Positions 25,703 to 35,964 are shown, numbered from the stretch's first letter. The stretch is 64,000 nt of DNA from Pseudobacteroides cellulosolvens ATCC 35603 = DSM 2933 (GCF_001262605.1 NZ_LGTC01000001.1:2771501-2835500); one strand, 5' to 3'. Notes: a model not told the origin generated them from the letters alone. Made by a program: numbers and translations.

Positions 25703-27850
25703 CTATCGTGTGAATTCAATTTGGTTTGTTTTTAATTTGTCATCCGATCTTGCCGAACCTGAGAGATTAAAATACTCTGTCATTATATCTACCGCAATGG
25801 GAGCAGTATTAGCCCCCCACGCACCATTCTCTACAACGACAGCAATTGCAATCTGAGGCTTATCTGCAGGAGCAAAGCAAACAAACAACGCATTGGATGA
25901 TTTTGTTTTTTCATAACCGGTTTCCGCGGTACCCGTCTTACCGGCAACCTCTATTGGGAAATTCCTGAATGCAGATACCGCGGTACCACCTTCCTGCATG
26001 GTTACGGCCTTCATACCCTCTATGACAAGATCAAGGTTTTCCTTCTTTACGGGTATCTTTGTGTAGTCCGGCTTATTTTCCATTACCGTTGAGCCGTCGT
26101 ACTTGACAACTTTCTTGATAAGGTGCGGACGCATGAGCTTGCCCCCATTTGCTATTGCTCCAATATAGTTTACCAACTGAAGCGGGGTAACTAAATTGTA
26201 TATCTGGCCAATAGATGCCTGGGCAGTATCTGCTTTCCACCAATCTTCAATTCTTCCGTAGTTACGCTTAAACTCATCAGATTTTTTATATTCCCTTGAT
26301 GCAAGAACACCTTTGCTTTCATCCTTTAAGTCTATACCTGTTCTTTTACCCAAACCGAACATGGTACCCCATTTACTTATATTATCTATTCCTGCTTCAC
26401 AACCGACCTGTTCAAAATAAATATTGCAGGATGTTTCCATGGCTCTTTTTAAGGTAAGATTGCCATGGCCGTGTTTATACTCAAGGCATTTAAACATCCA
26501 GCCGTCGGCGTCAAAGTAGCCAGGATCATATCTAGTATTGTACCCCTTTGTTATTACCCCCGTTTCCAATGCGGCTATAGCCGTAAGAGGTTTAAAAGTT
26601 GAACCCGGAGCATAACGCCCGTTGATAACCCTATTCATTGTAGGCGACAACTTTGCAAGCTCGAATTTTTTAACATCATAATACTCTTCAATTTTCTTTT
26701 GTGCTTCCTTATCTTCAGGCTTTGCAATAAAGTTGGATGGATCATAGCTTGGATAGCTTGCCATTGCAAGGATCTCACCGGTATTTACATCCATGGCTAC
26801 GGCAGATCCTGTCTTGGCATCACCGAAATTCTTTTTTCCATCAGCCTGACTTCTTATCTTTTCTAAATTCCTCTCAATGGACTCCATCGCAACCTTTTGT
26901 AAGTTCATATCCAAAGTAAGTTTTACAGTACTGCCGGGTATTGCCGGATTGGTCTCAAGTTCCTCAGTAAGCCTTCCTGCAATGTCCACTTCAATCTTCT
27001 TCTGTCCGTCTTTTCCTCTTAGATACGGCTCTGCAAACGCTTCAATACCTAGCTTACCTACAATCTCATCCTGCCTATAGCCTTCTTCCTTTAATTTTTC
27101 ATATTCCTCTTCATCCATCGGTCTTACAAACCCGATTACATGACCGGCTGTTTCCCCCATGGTATACTTTCTAAAGGTTTCAACATCTGTATATATCCCA
27201 GGAAACTCCTGGTGCCTCTCTTCCAATTCTGCAACCGTTTCCCTGCTGACATCCTTCGCAAGACTTAGTGCTGTAAGTGAGGTAAACCCCCTTATAAGCA
27301 TCTCATACCTGATACACATAATCTTATATGCATCCTCGACAGAATACTTCTTGTCAATATCAAACTTTTTCCTTAGAAACTGGTATGTCCCTTCAGGAGT
27401 GGACATTAAATCAACATTTTTCTTATTGGGATCCATATCCTTTTTCCAACTCTCCATTTTCTTACTGGAGCCGTTAATTGCAGACCCGAATGCGAATGGC
27501 TTAATTTTAAGGTATTTTTCCAGGCTTTTATCATAGTTGTCATTGTTTTTTTCAAATATGTTAACAAGCTTTAAAAGCATTTCGTTTCTATCATCATTAT
27601 TCATTTTTGTCTTAATAATTTGGATTGTATAACCCACCCTGTTAACGGCAAGGGGAACCCCATACCTGTCCTCAATATTTCCCCTAGGTGCAGACACTCG
27701 CCTGATATTAGGCAATTTTCTCTGGGACTCTTCATCATACCTTTTACCGTTTATTATCTGGAGGTTCACCAGCTGAACCAGTATTACAGCCCCGAACAGT
27801 ATAAAGAATAATGCTAAAAGATTATATCTATCCTTGAAAAATTCTTTCAT
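25703..27850 (-). CDS. mrdA: Penicillin-binding protein 2 (elongasome transpeptidase)
   Basis: The 715-residue class B PBP has an N-terminal membrane anchor (about 12-33), a dimerisation domain beginning RRVSAPRGNIEDRYG, and a transpeptidase domain with the three active-site motifs: SxxK (STFK in APGSTFKPL), SxN (SCN in METSCNIYF) and KTG (GKTGTAETG). It cross-links peptidoglycan during side-wall growth with MreBCD and RodA. The start has a GGGTGAT site. It is downstream of mreD. No rodA is present in the window. Confidence 0.95.
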   Translation of the reverse strand: MKEFFKDRYNLLALFFILFGAVILVQLVNLQIINGKRYDEESQRKLPNIRRVSAPRGNIEDRYGVPLAVNRVGYTIQIIKTKMNNDDRNEMLLKLVNIFEKNNDNYDKSLEKYLKIKPFAFGSAINGSSKKMESWKKDMDPNKKNVDLMSTPEGTYQFLRKKFDIDKKYSVEDAYKIMCIRYEMLIRGFTSLTALSLAKDVSRETVAELEERHQEFPGIYTDVETFRKYTMGETAGHVIGFVRPMDEEEYEKLKEEGYRQDEIVGKLGIEAFAEPYLRGKDGQKKIEVDIAGRLTEELETNPAIPGSTVKLTLDMNLQKVAMESIERNLEKIRSQADGKKNFGDAKTGSAVAMDVNTGEILAMASYPSYDPSNFIAKPEDKEAQKKIEEYYDVKKFELAKLSPTMNRVINGRYAPGSTFKPLTAIAALETGVITKGYNTRYDPGYFDADGWMFKCLEYKHGHGNLTLKRAMETSCNIYFEQVGCEAGIDNISKWGTMFGLGKRTGIDLKDESKGVLASREYKKSDEFKRNYGRIEDWWKADTAQASIGQIYNLVTPLQLVNYIGAIANGGKLMRPHLIKKVVKYDGSTVMENKPDYTKIPVKKENLDLVIEGMKAVTMQEGGTAVSAFRNFPIEVAGKTGTAETGYEKTKSSNALFVCFAPADKPQIAIAVVVENGAWGANTAPIAVDIMTEYFNLSGSARSDDKLKTNQIEFTR

Positions 27851-27881
27851 AAAATATCACCCATTTTAATATTTTTTACCC

Positions 27882-28397
27882 CTAGTACTTTCTTAATGAT
27901 TTTTGTGATTTATTTATCCGTCTCTCTGCTTTAACTACTATATAAAATATTATGATAGCCGAAGCTGTATTATATAATGCCTCTGGAAATATAATTTTGG
28001 TAAAGATATTCAAAAAATCAGTATTACCTTTAAGAAAAACACCAAAGAAATAGACCAAGGTTTCATAAACTATGCTGGATGAAAAGGTAAAAAACAATGC
28101 CACAAAAACATTATCCCGATATATCCTTTTGTTTAACGAACCTACTATAAGACCGAGATACATGCCTAATAAGGCATAAAAGCCAATGACTTTGCCCGAA
28201 ACTATGTCCTGCGTCAAACCTGCAAAGAAGCCCAAAATGGCTCCTTCAATATTTCCCCGGAGCAAAGCAACACTAACTATAAACACTAGCAGCAGGTTAG
28301 GCATTACATTATTAAAATTTATATATTCTAAAATGGTTGTTTGCAGTAGTATGGCTATAAATACTCCTGTTACTGCAATAACAATACGTGACCTCAT
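27882..28397 (-). CDS. mreD: Rod shape-determining membrane protein MreD
   Basis: The 171-residue integral membrane protein has about five hydrophobic segments and the family features of MreD (NFNNVMPNLLLVFIVSVALLRG, then GFFAGLTQDIVSG). It belongs to the MreBCD elongation complex. The ATG at 28397 has GCGGGTA about 6 bp upstream; an in-frame TTG at 28412 lies in that site and is less likely. It is 18 bp from the mreC stop and precedes PBP2. Confidence 0.92.
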   Translation of the reverse strand: MRSRIVIAVTGVFIAILLQTTILEYINFNNVMPNLLLVFIVSVALLRGNIEGAILGFFAGLTQDIVSGKVIGFYALLGMYLGLIVGSLNKRIYRDNVFVALFFTFSSSIVYETLVYFFGVFLKGNTDFLNIFTKIIFPEALYNTASAIIIFYIVVKAERRINKSQKSLRKY

Positions 28398-28415
28398 AAT
28401 AGCTACCCGCAAAAA

Positions 28416-29243
28416 TTATTTTTTACTCTTTAATACAAAAACATCTTCAAGTCTTCTGAAATCAACAACAGGCTCAATTATTGCATATCTGTCAAGCTCA
28501 TTATTTACCTGCCTTATTTCCTTGACCTCACCAATTTTTATTCCCTTAGGAAATATTCCTCCTATGCCCGATGTCTCAACACTATCTCCAACTGCTATGT
28601 CAGCACCAGGCCTTATGTTATACATTTTGCATAACCCCTTATCTCTAAGGGATATTTCACCTTTTACATCTACATACTCACTGTTCTTGGTAATTCTTGC
28701 ACTTACAGCACTATCGATATCTATAATTGAGATAACCTTTGACGAAAAAGGTCCCGACACCATTACTCTTCCTACAAGGCCTCTACTTGCCACAACTACA
28801 CTGTTATTATTAACATTATTGTTGCTTCCTCTATCTATCGTAAAGATGTTAAACCAATTTCCAGGATCCTTCGCAATTATGTTGGCACTTATATAATCAA
28901 ATTCTTTCAGCTGATTTTTAAGGTTCAAAGCCTCCATTAGCACATCGTTCCTGCTTTTCAGCTTCTTAAGGTCTTCATTTTCCTTTTCCAGCTCATCAAT
29001 TCTTTTCTTTAACTTTTCATTCTCTTCCCTTACAACTTTGTTATCGTTAAAAAAAGATAATGTTTTATCAACTTTGTTCCCACTAAAGGTCAATACATTT
29101 TGAATAGGTGAAACAGCCGTATTAAAGAGATTACTAAACCAAGCAAGCTTGCTGTTGTTTTGTGAGGTAATACCCATTACAATGAACAAAACAACGGTGA
29201 TTACAAATAATAAAAAAGGTTTTTTCTTTAAAAGGCGTAGCAC
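28416..29243 (-). CDS. mreC: Rod shape-determining protein MreC
   Basis: The 275-residue protein has a membrane anchor near residues 8-25, a coiled coil (about 65-105, Lys/Glu/Leu-rich) and the extracytoplasmic double beta-barrel domain (SANIIAKDPGNWFNIFTIDRG and GLVGRVM signatures). It scaffolds the elongasome outside the membrane. The GTG at 29243 is chosen because AAGGGGGGCG precedes it; an in-frame GTG at 29267 lies upstream of that purine tract. Expected partners MreB and MreD flank it. Confidence 0.94.
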   Translation of the reverse strand: MLRLLKKKPFLLFVITVVLFIVMGITSQNNSKLAWFSNLFNTAVSPIQNVLTFSGNKVDKTLSFFNDNKVVREENEKLKKRIDELEKENEDLKKLKSRNDVLMEALNLKNQLKEFDYISANIIAKDPGNWFNIFTIDRGSNNNVNNNSVVVASRGLVGRVMVSGPFSSKVISIIDIDSAVSARITKNSEYVDVKGEISLRDKGLCKMYNIRPGADIAVGDSVETSGIGGIFPKGIKIGEVKEIRQVNNELDRYAIIEPVVDFRRLEDVFVLKSKK

Positions 29244-29296
29244 ATAACGCCCCCCCTTCATGCCCACACTGAATATTTCTAAACATCAGAAATTTG

Positions 29297-30318
29297 TTAT
29301 TTCAACTTTTTTGGTGAAATAAGAACTTTTTTCAACGTCTCAATTTCATCTAAAACCTTACCTGATCCCATCGCAACACAATCCAAAGGGTTTTCTGCAA
29401 CAGAAACAGGCATGCCTGTTTCTTCTCTTATGAGCCTGTCAAGCCCGCTTAATAAAGCTCCCCGCCTGTCAAGGTTATACCCCTGTCCATAATATCTGCC
29501 GCAAGCTCGGGTGGAGTCTTTTCAAGGGTATATTTGATAGAGTCCACAATAGAATTAATAGGTTCCTTAATAGCTTCAGTAATCTCGGATGATGTAATCT
29601 TAATATTTTTAGGAAGTCCTGTTATAAGATCTCTTCCTCTAATCTCCATGGACTCATCCTTTGGTTTTAAATATGCAGCTCCTATGTTCACTTTTATTTC
29701 TTCAGCTGTTCTCTCGCCTATCATTAGGTTATATTCCTTTTTGACATAATGAACAATGGCTTCATCCAATTCATCCCCTGCTATTCTAAGGGATTTGCTC
29801 GTCACTATACCACCAAGGGATATGACCGCCACCTCACTTGTTCCGCCTCCAATATCAACAACCATACTTCCGGATGGTTCTTCAACAGGAAGGTTGGCAC
29901 CAATCGCAGCAGCCATAGGCTCCTCTATAAGGTATGCCTCCTTTGCACCTGCTGAAATGGTGGCTTCTTCAACAGCTCTTTTTTCTACTTCAGTTACTCC
30001 CGATGGTACACAAATAACAACCCTCGGTTTACTGAAAAGCCCTTTTGACATAGCTCTTTTTATAAAATATTTCAGCATGCTTTGTGTTATATCAAAGTCT
30101 GCTATAACACCATCCTTCATCGGTCTGATTGCAACAATATTGCCTGGTGTCCTGCCTATCATACTTTTGGCTGCATCGCCAACTGCAAGAATATCTCCTG
30201 TACGCTGATTAACAGCAACAACAGAGGGTTCTCTTACAATAATACCTTTTCCTTTTACATGTACAAGTGTATTTGCCGTACCTAAATCAATACCTATATC
30301 TCTTGCTAAAAAGCCCAT
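29297..30318 (-). CDS. mreB: Rod shape-determining actin homologue MreB (frameshifted as sequenced)
   Basis: MreB forms membrane filaments that guide the cell-wall elongation machinery. The N-terminal 289 residues are intact with the nucleotide site ([12 protein letters not shown], then GGGTSEVAV). Reading then hits a stop after LTGGELY. Adding one C to the four-C run at 29460-29463 (minus-strand G) continues as [19 protein letters not shown] and [14 protein letters not shown] to a stop at 29297, giving a normal protein of about 340 residues. Because mreB is normally essential in rods and mreC/mreD are intact, a base-calling error is more likely than a real null allele. The ATG at 30318 is preceded by GGAGG; the in-frame ATG at 30336 precedes that site. 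Confidence 0.9.
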
Positions 30319-30366
30319 TACCTTTTCTCCTCCCATAACCGCTTCTAATTAAAACCACATTTTGAT

Positions 30367-30960
30367 TTACAGCTGTATATTCCCCATCAGTAAATCTACA
30401 CCGAAATTTCTCATCATAGCATTCAATTTATTAAGTGGAAGCCCTACAACATTAAAGTAGCATCCTTCGATTCTCTCAACAATCATGGCACCAACGCCCT
30501 GAATCCCATAGGAACCAGCTTTATCCATTGGTTCTCCCGACATAATATAAGCTCTGATCTCCATATCCGATAAACTTGTCATTTTTACAAGAGTCTTTTC
30601 GTAATCCAAAATTTCCGCTTTGCTGTCTGAATCAATTATTGCAACGCCTGTTATAACTTCATGCCATTGCCCCTGTAAAGCCTTAAGCATTTCAAATGCC
30701 TCATTTTCATCTGTCGGCTTGCCCATGATTCCGCCTTTTACCACAACTGTATCTGCTGCTATAACCAGTGAGTTCTTATAATTTCTGTTTACAATATCAA
30801 GTGCCTTCTTATGAGCGATATCAACAGTATAACTCTCTGGTCCCAACTCTCTTATATTTGCTTCATCAATGTCCGCAGGTACTACTTCAAACTTAAGTCC
30901 GATTCTTTTTAAAAGTTCCGACCGCCTGGGCGATGCGGATGCAAGTATTATATCCTTCAT
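30367..30960 (-). CDS. maf: Maf/YhdE-type nucleoside triphosphate pyrophosphatase
   Basis: The 197-residue enzyme hydrolyses non-canonical or excess nucleoside triphosphates to monophosphates. Signatures are ASASPRRSELLKRIG, the AADTVV strand with catalytic Asp, GKPTDENEA and a C-terminal NVVGLPL. The ATG at 30960 is chosen because TGAGGAT lies immediately upstream; an in-frame ATG 12 bp earlier overlaps it. It is the first gene seen in the mre block, a common Firmicute arrangement linking Maf with cell division. Confidence 0.94.
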   Translation of the reverse strand: MKDIILASASPRRSELLKRIGLKFEVVPADIDEANIRELGPESYTVDIAHKKALDIVNRNYKNSLVIAADTVVVKGGIMGKPTDENEAFEMLKALQGQWHEVITGVAIIDSDSKAEILDYEKTLVKMTSLSDMEIRAYIMSGEPMDKAGSYGIQGVGAMIVERIEGCYFNVVGLPLNKLNAMMRNFGVDLLMGNIQL

Positions 30961-31203
30961 ACATATCCTCATAAAATCTGTTCTTGTTAAAGCACTATAG
31001 AACGAATTGTACCTAATAATCCTTTTGTATGATAAATTCCATCAAAATAACATTCATTATTACTTTATCATCAAACCATATTATATCTATTTAACACATA
31101 ATTTTCAACAATGCTATAAATATTTCGAAAATAGTTTGATGTAATTATACTATTTGACTAATTATATTAAAATGGGAATTGAACCCATCTTTAAGAATAG
31201 TTC

Positions 31204-32130
31204 TTAATGAATGGATTCTTTCACCTTTGCTGCAATATGATCAAATTTGTCTAAAATCTTACTCATCTCTGCCATGTTCAGGTCCTCAATCAGTCCATTT
31301 TCACATCCTGCCTGTTTTAGGAATTCTTTTCTAAGATTTTCGTTATCAGGATCTATCCCTGATGTTTTCATCTTCACCTTAAGGTAATTAATCTGCCTTG
31401 CTGTAGCTTTTTTATTAACAGCGGCTTCGCTATCCAGATTCCTTGCAGTATTAGACTGTGTCGTATTGGCTGATGGTGCATTAGCGGTTGATGCATTAAC
31501 AGTTGGAGCATTAATCTTTGACTGAACCTTTTTAAACTCCTCATCAAGAAGTCTTACCTCTCCGGGAAACAGCCAATCATTTTCTCCCATCAACTTTCTG
31601 ATAACTCTGTCACAAGCACCTGTAATTGTTTTCTCAAGACCAAACTCCTTATCATCGATCAATTCTTTTGCAATTAAAAACTTTTCCTTGTCCGACAAAG
31701 TAAGTTCCATATCATTCTTAATCCTAGGTTTATTGTTATCTCTTAACACCCTTCCGGTTTCGTCCCTTACAAGGTTCTTTGACTCAATCTTTTCTGCCAA
31801 ATAATTCTGATACCTGTTAAAAAAATCTAAGTGTTTCCCATCTACAATTGATTGTCCGCTGTTTAGATCCTTGCCTACAACTTTTACAACATATGTAGGC
31901 AATTCTACAGTCCCTACACCTGGAAACTCTTCTCTATTTTCCCTCAACACACTTATTTCTATACTTTCTATTGATATTCCCTTTTCCTTAGCCTTTTTAA
32001 AAAGTCCCTCCGCCTTATATCTCAATTCTCCGCTACCGCCCCTATAAAAGTCTTTGTCCTTTGAATATACCACATCAACAGTTTTTATATTATTATCTCC
32101 GTAGAGCTGGTTCTCATTGTTTTCAACCAT
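31204..32130 (-). CDS. Conserved clostridial-type protein of unknown function
   Basis: The 308-residue soluble protein is not recognised. Residues ~20-180 form a mixed alpha/beta domain (for example GVGTVELPTYVVKVVGKDL, then DFFNRYQNYLAEKIE). An Ala/Asn/Thr-rich linker spans about 225-250. The C-terminal ~55 residues begin ATARQINYLK, a pattern I associate with small helical domains in phage and recombination-type proteins. No signal peptide or membrane segment is present. The ATG at 32130 has GGAGGGTG upstream; the in-frame ATG at 32178 has none. It is divergent from mecA. A nucleic-acid-related role is only a guess. Confidence 0.65.
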   Translation of the reverse strand: MVENNENQLYGDNNIKTVDVVYSKDKDFYRGGSGELRYKAEGLFKKAKEKGISIESIEISVLRENREEFPGVGTVELPTYVVKVVGKDLNSGQSIVDGKHLDFFNRYQNYLAEKIESKNLVRDETGRVLRDNNKPRIKNDMELTLSDKEKFLIAKELIDDKEFGLEKTITGACDRVIRKLMGENDWLFPGEVRLLDEEFKKVQSKINAPTVNASTANAPSANTTQSNTARNLDSEAAVNKKATARQINYLKVKMKTSGIDPDNENLRKEFLKQAGCENGLIEDLNMAEMSKILDKFDHIAAKVKESIH

Positions 32131-32647
32131 AAAACACCCTCCAAATAAATTGACATCTATATTTAGTAATTTAATCATTCCTTAATTATTATTTGATTAA
32201 ATAAACGATAATAGTAAAGTTTTTATTGTATACACTTGAAATAGGTGCAGCATGAACCATAATTTTCTAGAGATAAATAAATTCAATAATGTTAATTTTT
32301 TTTACTTCTCTTTTTTATGTTTTGGAAGTATAATATATTTAAGTAAATATAAATACTGTCAAGTAAATATTCGATTTATATATTATATAAATTACGCACC
32401 TTGATATATATTATTTTCTATAATGTATAAAGGCATTTCAAAAATACATTATCAAGTATTTTTTGTGTAATATCATTAATTCAGCTTTTTGAAATGCCCG
32501 GTTGGCCAGTTATTTATTTATTAATACCTAAGACATTAATTGATTTGAATAGGATTTTATCAATTCTTTGGCAAGAACAAAATCACTTGAGATTTTGAAA
32601 ACGTGACTATGTCATGAAAAATATGTCAATAGATTGTGGTGATGCGT
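32131..32647. other. Divergent intergenic region with R2-family sequence
   Basis: This 517-bp region holds both divergent promoters and repeat DNA: a degenerate segment near 32235-32275 (ACCATAATTTTCTAGA) related to the copy at 53690, R2 copy E at 32431-32541, and a further related piece (ACAAAATCACTTGAGATTTT) near 32577. No gene is seen. Confidence 0.6.
32431..32541 (+). repeat. R2 dispersed hairpin repeat, copy E
   Basis: The hairpin runs 32431-32499 with arms related to GGCATTTCAAAAA / TTTTTGAAATGCC and a long loop, followed by GGCCAGTTATTTATTTATT and TTAATACC to about 32541. Loop and flank match copy G at 59211 over most of their length. Confidence 0.75.
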
Positions 32648-33274
32648 ATGAAGATAGAAAAAATAAATGATAACAAAATAAAGGTTACAATATCCAAAGA
32701 TGATTTGGATGAAAGAAATATAGATTTATCAACCCTAAATTATAATTCCCCGGCTACACAGGAATTATTCTGGGATATGATGGAACAGGCAGAAATTGAA
32801 TATGGTTTTAATTCTTCCGATTCCCAGCTTTGTATTGAAGCAACTCCAGATTCTACGGAAGGTTTTGTCATAACAATAACCAGAATTGATGAAGACAATG
32901 ATTTTGAGTCTATTCAGAAGTACATCAAGAACAGATTTAAAAAATCTGATTTAAAAGCTAAGAGAAAAAACAAAAAAATTTGGTCTTCAGTTTTGATATA
33001 TTCCTTCAGCACATTCGAAGATGTACTGGCACTTGCGAACAAAATATCCTTGATTTATTCAGGCGAGAGTACCCTATATAGATATAAGAATTTCTACTAT
33101 TTAGTACTTACACGTTACAGTTTTGGAAATACCGATACCAAAACTTTAGAAGCTATGATGAGCGAATTTGGAAGGAAAATTACCAATGCAGCGTTTTATG
33201 AGGGATATCTCAATGAATATGGTACAAAAATTGTTGAATACAATGCCTTTGAAACAATAAAATCCTATTTTTAA
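32648..33274 (+). CDS. mecA: Adaptor protein MecA
   Basis: The 208-residue protein matches the MecA/YpbH adaptor family: an N-terminal substrate-recognition domain (MKIEKINDNKIKVTISKDDL), an acidic linker and a C-terminal Clp-binding domain (YSFSTFEDVLALANKI, then LYRYKNFYYLVL and EYGTKIVEYNAFETI). In Bacillus MecA delivers substrates to ClpC and activates its ATPase. The ATG at 32648 has GGTGAT 5 bp upstream; in-frame GTG codons at 32636 and 32639 overlap that site. No clpC is in the window, although a clpA-like gene is. Confidence 0.9.
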   Translation: MKIEKINDNKIKVTISKDDLDERNIDLSTLNYNSPATQELFWDMMEQAEIEYGFNSSDSQLCIEATPDSTEGFVITITRIDEDNDFESIQKYIKNRFKKSDLKAKRKNKKIWSSVLIYSFSTFEDVLALANKISLIYSGESTLYRYKNFYYLVLTRYSFGNTDTKTLEAMMSEFGRKITNAAFYEGYLNEYGTKIVEYNAFETIKSYF

Positions 33275-33304
33275 TCTAATATTTATATGATAATTAATGA
33301 TAAA

Positions 33305-33346
33305 AACGACTTTCCCTTCTTAAGTTTTCAGGGGAAGTTATTTTTA
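33305..33346 (+). terminator. Terminator candidate after mecA
   Basis: An imperfect hairpin built from ACGACTTTCCC and GGGGAAGT ends in a TTATTTTTATTT tail about 30 bp past the mecA stop. The stem is imperfect, so support is moderate. Confidence 0.5.
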
Positions 33347-34716
33347 TTTCGGGCTATTATTATCATTGTTGCCGGCTCCTCCTATTTGTACTATGGAATC
33401 AGCCGGCTTATATTTTTGCTTATACAACACTTTTTTATCAACAACTATGCCTTCCTTTTCAGTTTGAAGGCTAACCTTAACTAATACCCCTTCCTTTCCG
33501 CTGCTAATAATCTTTTTGTCCCCTGGTTCAAGACTCTCATCCTCAACATTAATGACGGCCTGAGGATACCTGTCCTCAATATCAACCTTCAAGTTACTAA
33601 CTACAGATTTATCTTTCTTTTTGCCTGCAATGCTTACAGTTATCTTATTATTCTTTACCGATGAAAAATCATAATGGGATTTTCCATACTGTTAATAAAT
33701 TTGAAATCAATAGTATCTCCAAACACAACAACATCAAGACCTGGCTCAATATAGTCCACTGAGGATTCATGAGATACCCTGGTTACACCCGCCCTGTCAA
33801 TATCAGTTAACAGTAGGGCTGCATACAGTGTTGATGCTACTTGGTTATACCCCTCATTATTCTTTTCCATAATTGCAGCTTCTTTTCTCAAATAGTTATT
33901 AAATGAAAACTCAACCGGCTTATCTCCGCTAGTAGCAGCACCATTAAGCCATATCTTGTTTATAGCTTTGGATGCAAGCTTTATATCCCCTACATTTTGG
34001 TCGGATTTTATCTCTGTAGAGTAGGTCGCAATAACATCTTCAATAGCCTTTAGTTTCTCCTGTGAAAATTCAGGCTCAATAATATTGATTTCATAATTTT
34101 TTTTATAATCAAATACTATTGGAGTATTAACATTTTCAGAAATTGATTTTATTATTTTTTCAATTGAGTTTTCAATATTCAGAACAACACCATTTTGACT
34201 GTCATCCTTTGTCAGCCTTCCATCTAGAAGGTAAATATTTGCATTCCTCGATTTCTTCTCTATAAGGGCTGCAAGGGACATGAGATTTTGCCTGAGCTTG
34301 TCATTGTTATAGTATATTTTTAGCGGTGCTTTGACTGCTTTTTGAACAAAATAACCATATATTATTCTCTCAAAAGCACCTCTGCCTTTTTTGGAAATTG
34401 CAAAATCCACAGTTTCTTGAGCCTTTGGATATAATTCTATATCAGAGCATTTTATCTTAAAACTTTTATTTGTATTTTCCACATTACATTCAATTTTAAT
34501 ATATTCATTTTTAAAAATGTTACCGTAATACTCTTCAATCTTTTTGGCAGCTTCCTGCTTTGGTAATCTACCAATATCAATTTGCCCAACACTGATACCG
34601 GGAGGAACCTTATCTTTGGTCAACACACCTGCCACCAAAAGACCTGCCGTTGATACTAATGCCGTTATAAGAAATATTAAAAAAGTTAGTGCTATGGCAA
34701 ATTTCCATCTTTTCAA
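33344..34716 (-). CDS. VanW-family protein with C-terminal G5 domain (frameshifted as sequenced)
   Basis: The protein has a cytoplasmic stub, a membrane anchor (about 7-32), a YoaR-like peptidoglycan-binding domain, a VanW domain ending NPIMIF, and a G5 domain (EPGDKKIISSGKEG to KPADSIVQIGG). As sequenced the VanW frame ends at 33655 and the G5 part continues in another frame. One extra A in the five-A run at 33664-33668 joins them as MIFSSVKNNKITVS, giving about 457 residues. VanW-G5 proteins are predicted to act at the cell wall; VanW itself has no established activity. It is downstream of the PRC-barrel gene with a terminator between them. Confidence 0.82.
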
Positions 34717-34764
34717 CTATTTCACTCCCAAATACGTTTGTTTTAGCAATTTCCTAAATATTAA

Positions 34765-34798
34765 AAAACTTTATACCTTAAACAAAGTATAAAGTTTT
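34765..34798 (-). terminator. Terminator after the PRC-barrel gene
   Basis: A perfect 12-bp stem (34765-34776 and 34787-34798; AAAACTTTATAC) is followed on the minus strand by further Ts. It lies 48 bp past the PRC-barrel stop. Confidence 0.8.
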
Positions 34799-34845
34799 AT
34801 ATCTTTCACGATTTTTAATGTCTAGGTAATACCTGACTACACATA

Positions 34846-35964
34846 TTAGGCTTTATTGTTCATAACCAGCTCTATAAGCTTTCCATTGTTTTTTGCTATA
34901 TCTATCATGTCTTCATTTATAATTTCCCCTGAGCTGACTATAACCTTGCCTGCATTATCAGTTATGGTTTTGGTTGCTTTTCTCCCATTAAGATACTGTT
35001 TTTGACGTTGTTCAAACAAGCTTTGAGTGCTTGTCTTAAGCTCTGAATTTGTATTGGCATACCCTTGATTTGTACTACTTTTTACATTCTGATCCATGTT
35101 TGTTTGATGCTGAACCTCTTCATTGACGGTTATTTCTTCCTGCATAAAAGATTCTGTCTCTTCTGTTTTTATTAAATCCGTTTCATCAATGTAGCTTTGC
35201 AAAGGTTGATTCATCCGATCAACATTATTTTCCGGTACCTCAGCAGAAGTATATAAGCTATTGTCTTCATTCACATTTGTATTTGATTCTTGAGCCTCTT
35301 TAAAAAAAGTATCCCCTTCTTTAGCTAACAGTCCATCTATATCGGCGGTTAATTCATCTATAGCTTTACTTATTCCCTTAACATCCTCTTTAATAGAAAC
35401 ATTATCTATAGTGGTCGAATTTTTTTTTTCGTTTTCAGGTTGGCCCTCTCCAGAACTAAGCTGGGATAAGTTATCCAACAACTTACTTTCAACATCTTCT
35501 GTAACAACAATTAAATTTTTACCAAAAGTTATTACATTATTCCTTGGAATTATCCTTACCTTTTTGTGAGTTATATCGGCAATATACTCAAGGCCAGTAA
35601 TCCTGCAGTTATTATCTTCATCAAAGTAAAAATCTCCGATTTCCCCGATTAACCGACCCTTTTTAGTAAGAACCTTGGAACCTTTGACTTGAATGTTTTT
35701 CTGCAGTAGGTCTATTGCGGCAGGTATCCTACCTATATCGTTAATAGCACTATCGTTTTCTATGGTAAGTGCATATTCCCCCATTCCCAAAACGCTTGAG
35801 GTTGAAATAACCCGTGCACTCAATATCTGAATACCGCTGTCTACAACTATGTAGTCAACTGTACCTTCAATAGCGTTTACAAGAATACTTTTAACCTTGC
35901 CTACTTCAACTCCATCAGAAATGCTTATTATGGGCAAACCTAATACTTCCTGAGTTTTTTTCAT
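34846..35964 (-). CDS. PRC-barrel domain protein with acidic linker
   Basis: The 372-residue cytoplasmic protein has two PRC-barrel domains in its N-terminal half (EVLGLPIISISDGVEVGKV and SKVLTKKGRLIGEIGDFYFD), a low-complexity acidic linker (about 165-320), and a C-terminal segment ending GKLIELVMNNKA. YrrD-like proteins in Firmicutes have similar paired barrels. A GGGGGG site precedes the start. It lies 51 bp downstream of the acidic-repeat gene and may share its transcript. PRC barrels mediate protein-protein contacts in RNA processing and photosynthesis; no specific role is assigned. Confidence 0.8.
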   Translation of the reverse strand: MKKTQEVLGLPIISISDGVEVGKVKSILVNAIEGTVDYIVVDSGIQILSARVISTSSVLGMGEYALTIENDSAINDIGRIPAAIDLLQKNIQVKGSKVLTKKGRLIGEIGDFYFDEDNNCRITGLEYIADITHKKVRIIPRNNVITFGKNLIVVTEDVESKLLDNLSQLSSGEGQPENEKKNSTTIDNVSIKEDVKGISKAIDELTADIDGLLAKEGDTFFKEAQESNTNVNEDNSLYTSAEVPENNVDRMNQPLQSYIDETDLIKTEETESFMQEEITVNEEVQHQTNMDQNVKSSTNQGYANTNSELKTSTQSLFEQRQKQYLNGRKATKTITDNAGKVIVSSGEIINEDMIDIAKNNGKLIELVMNNKA

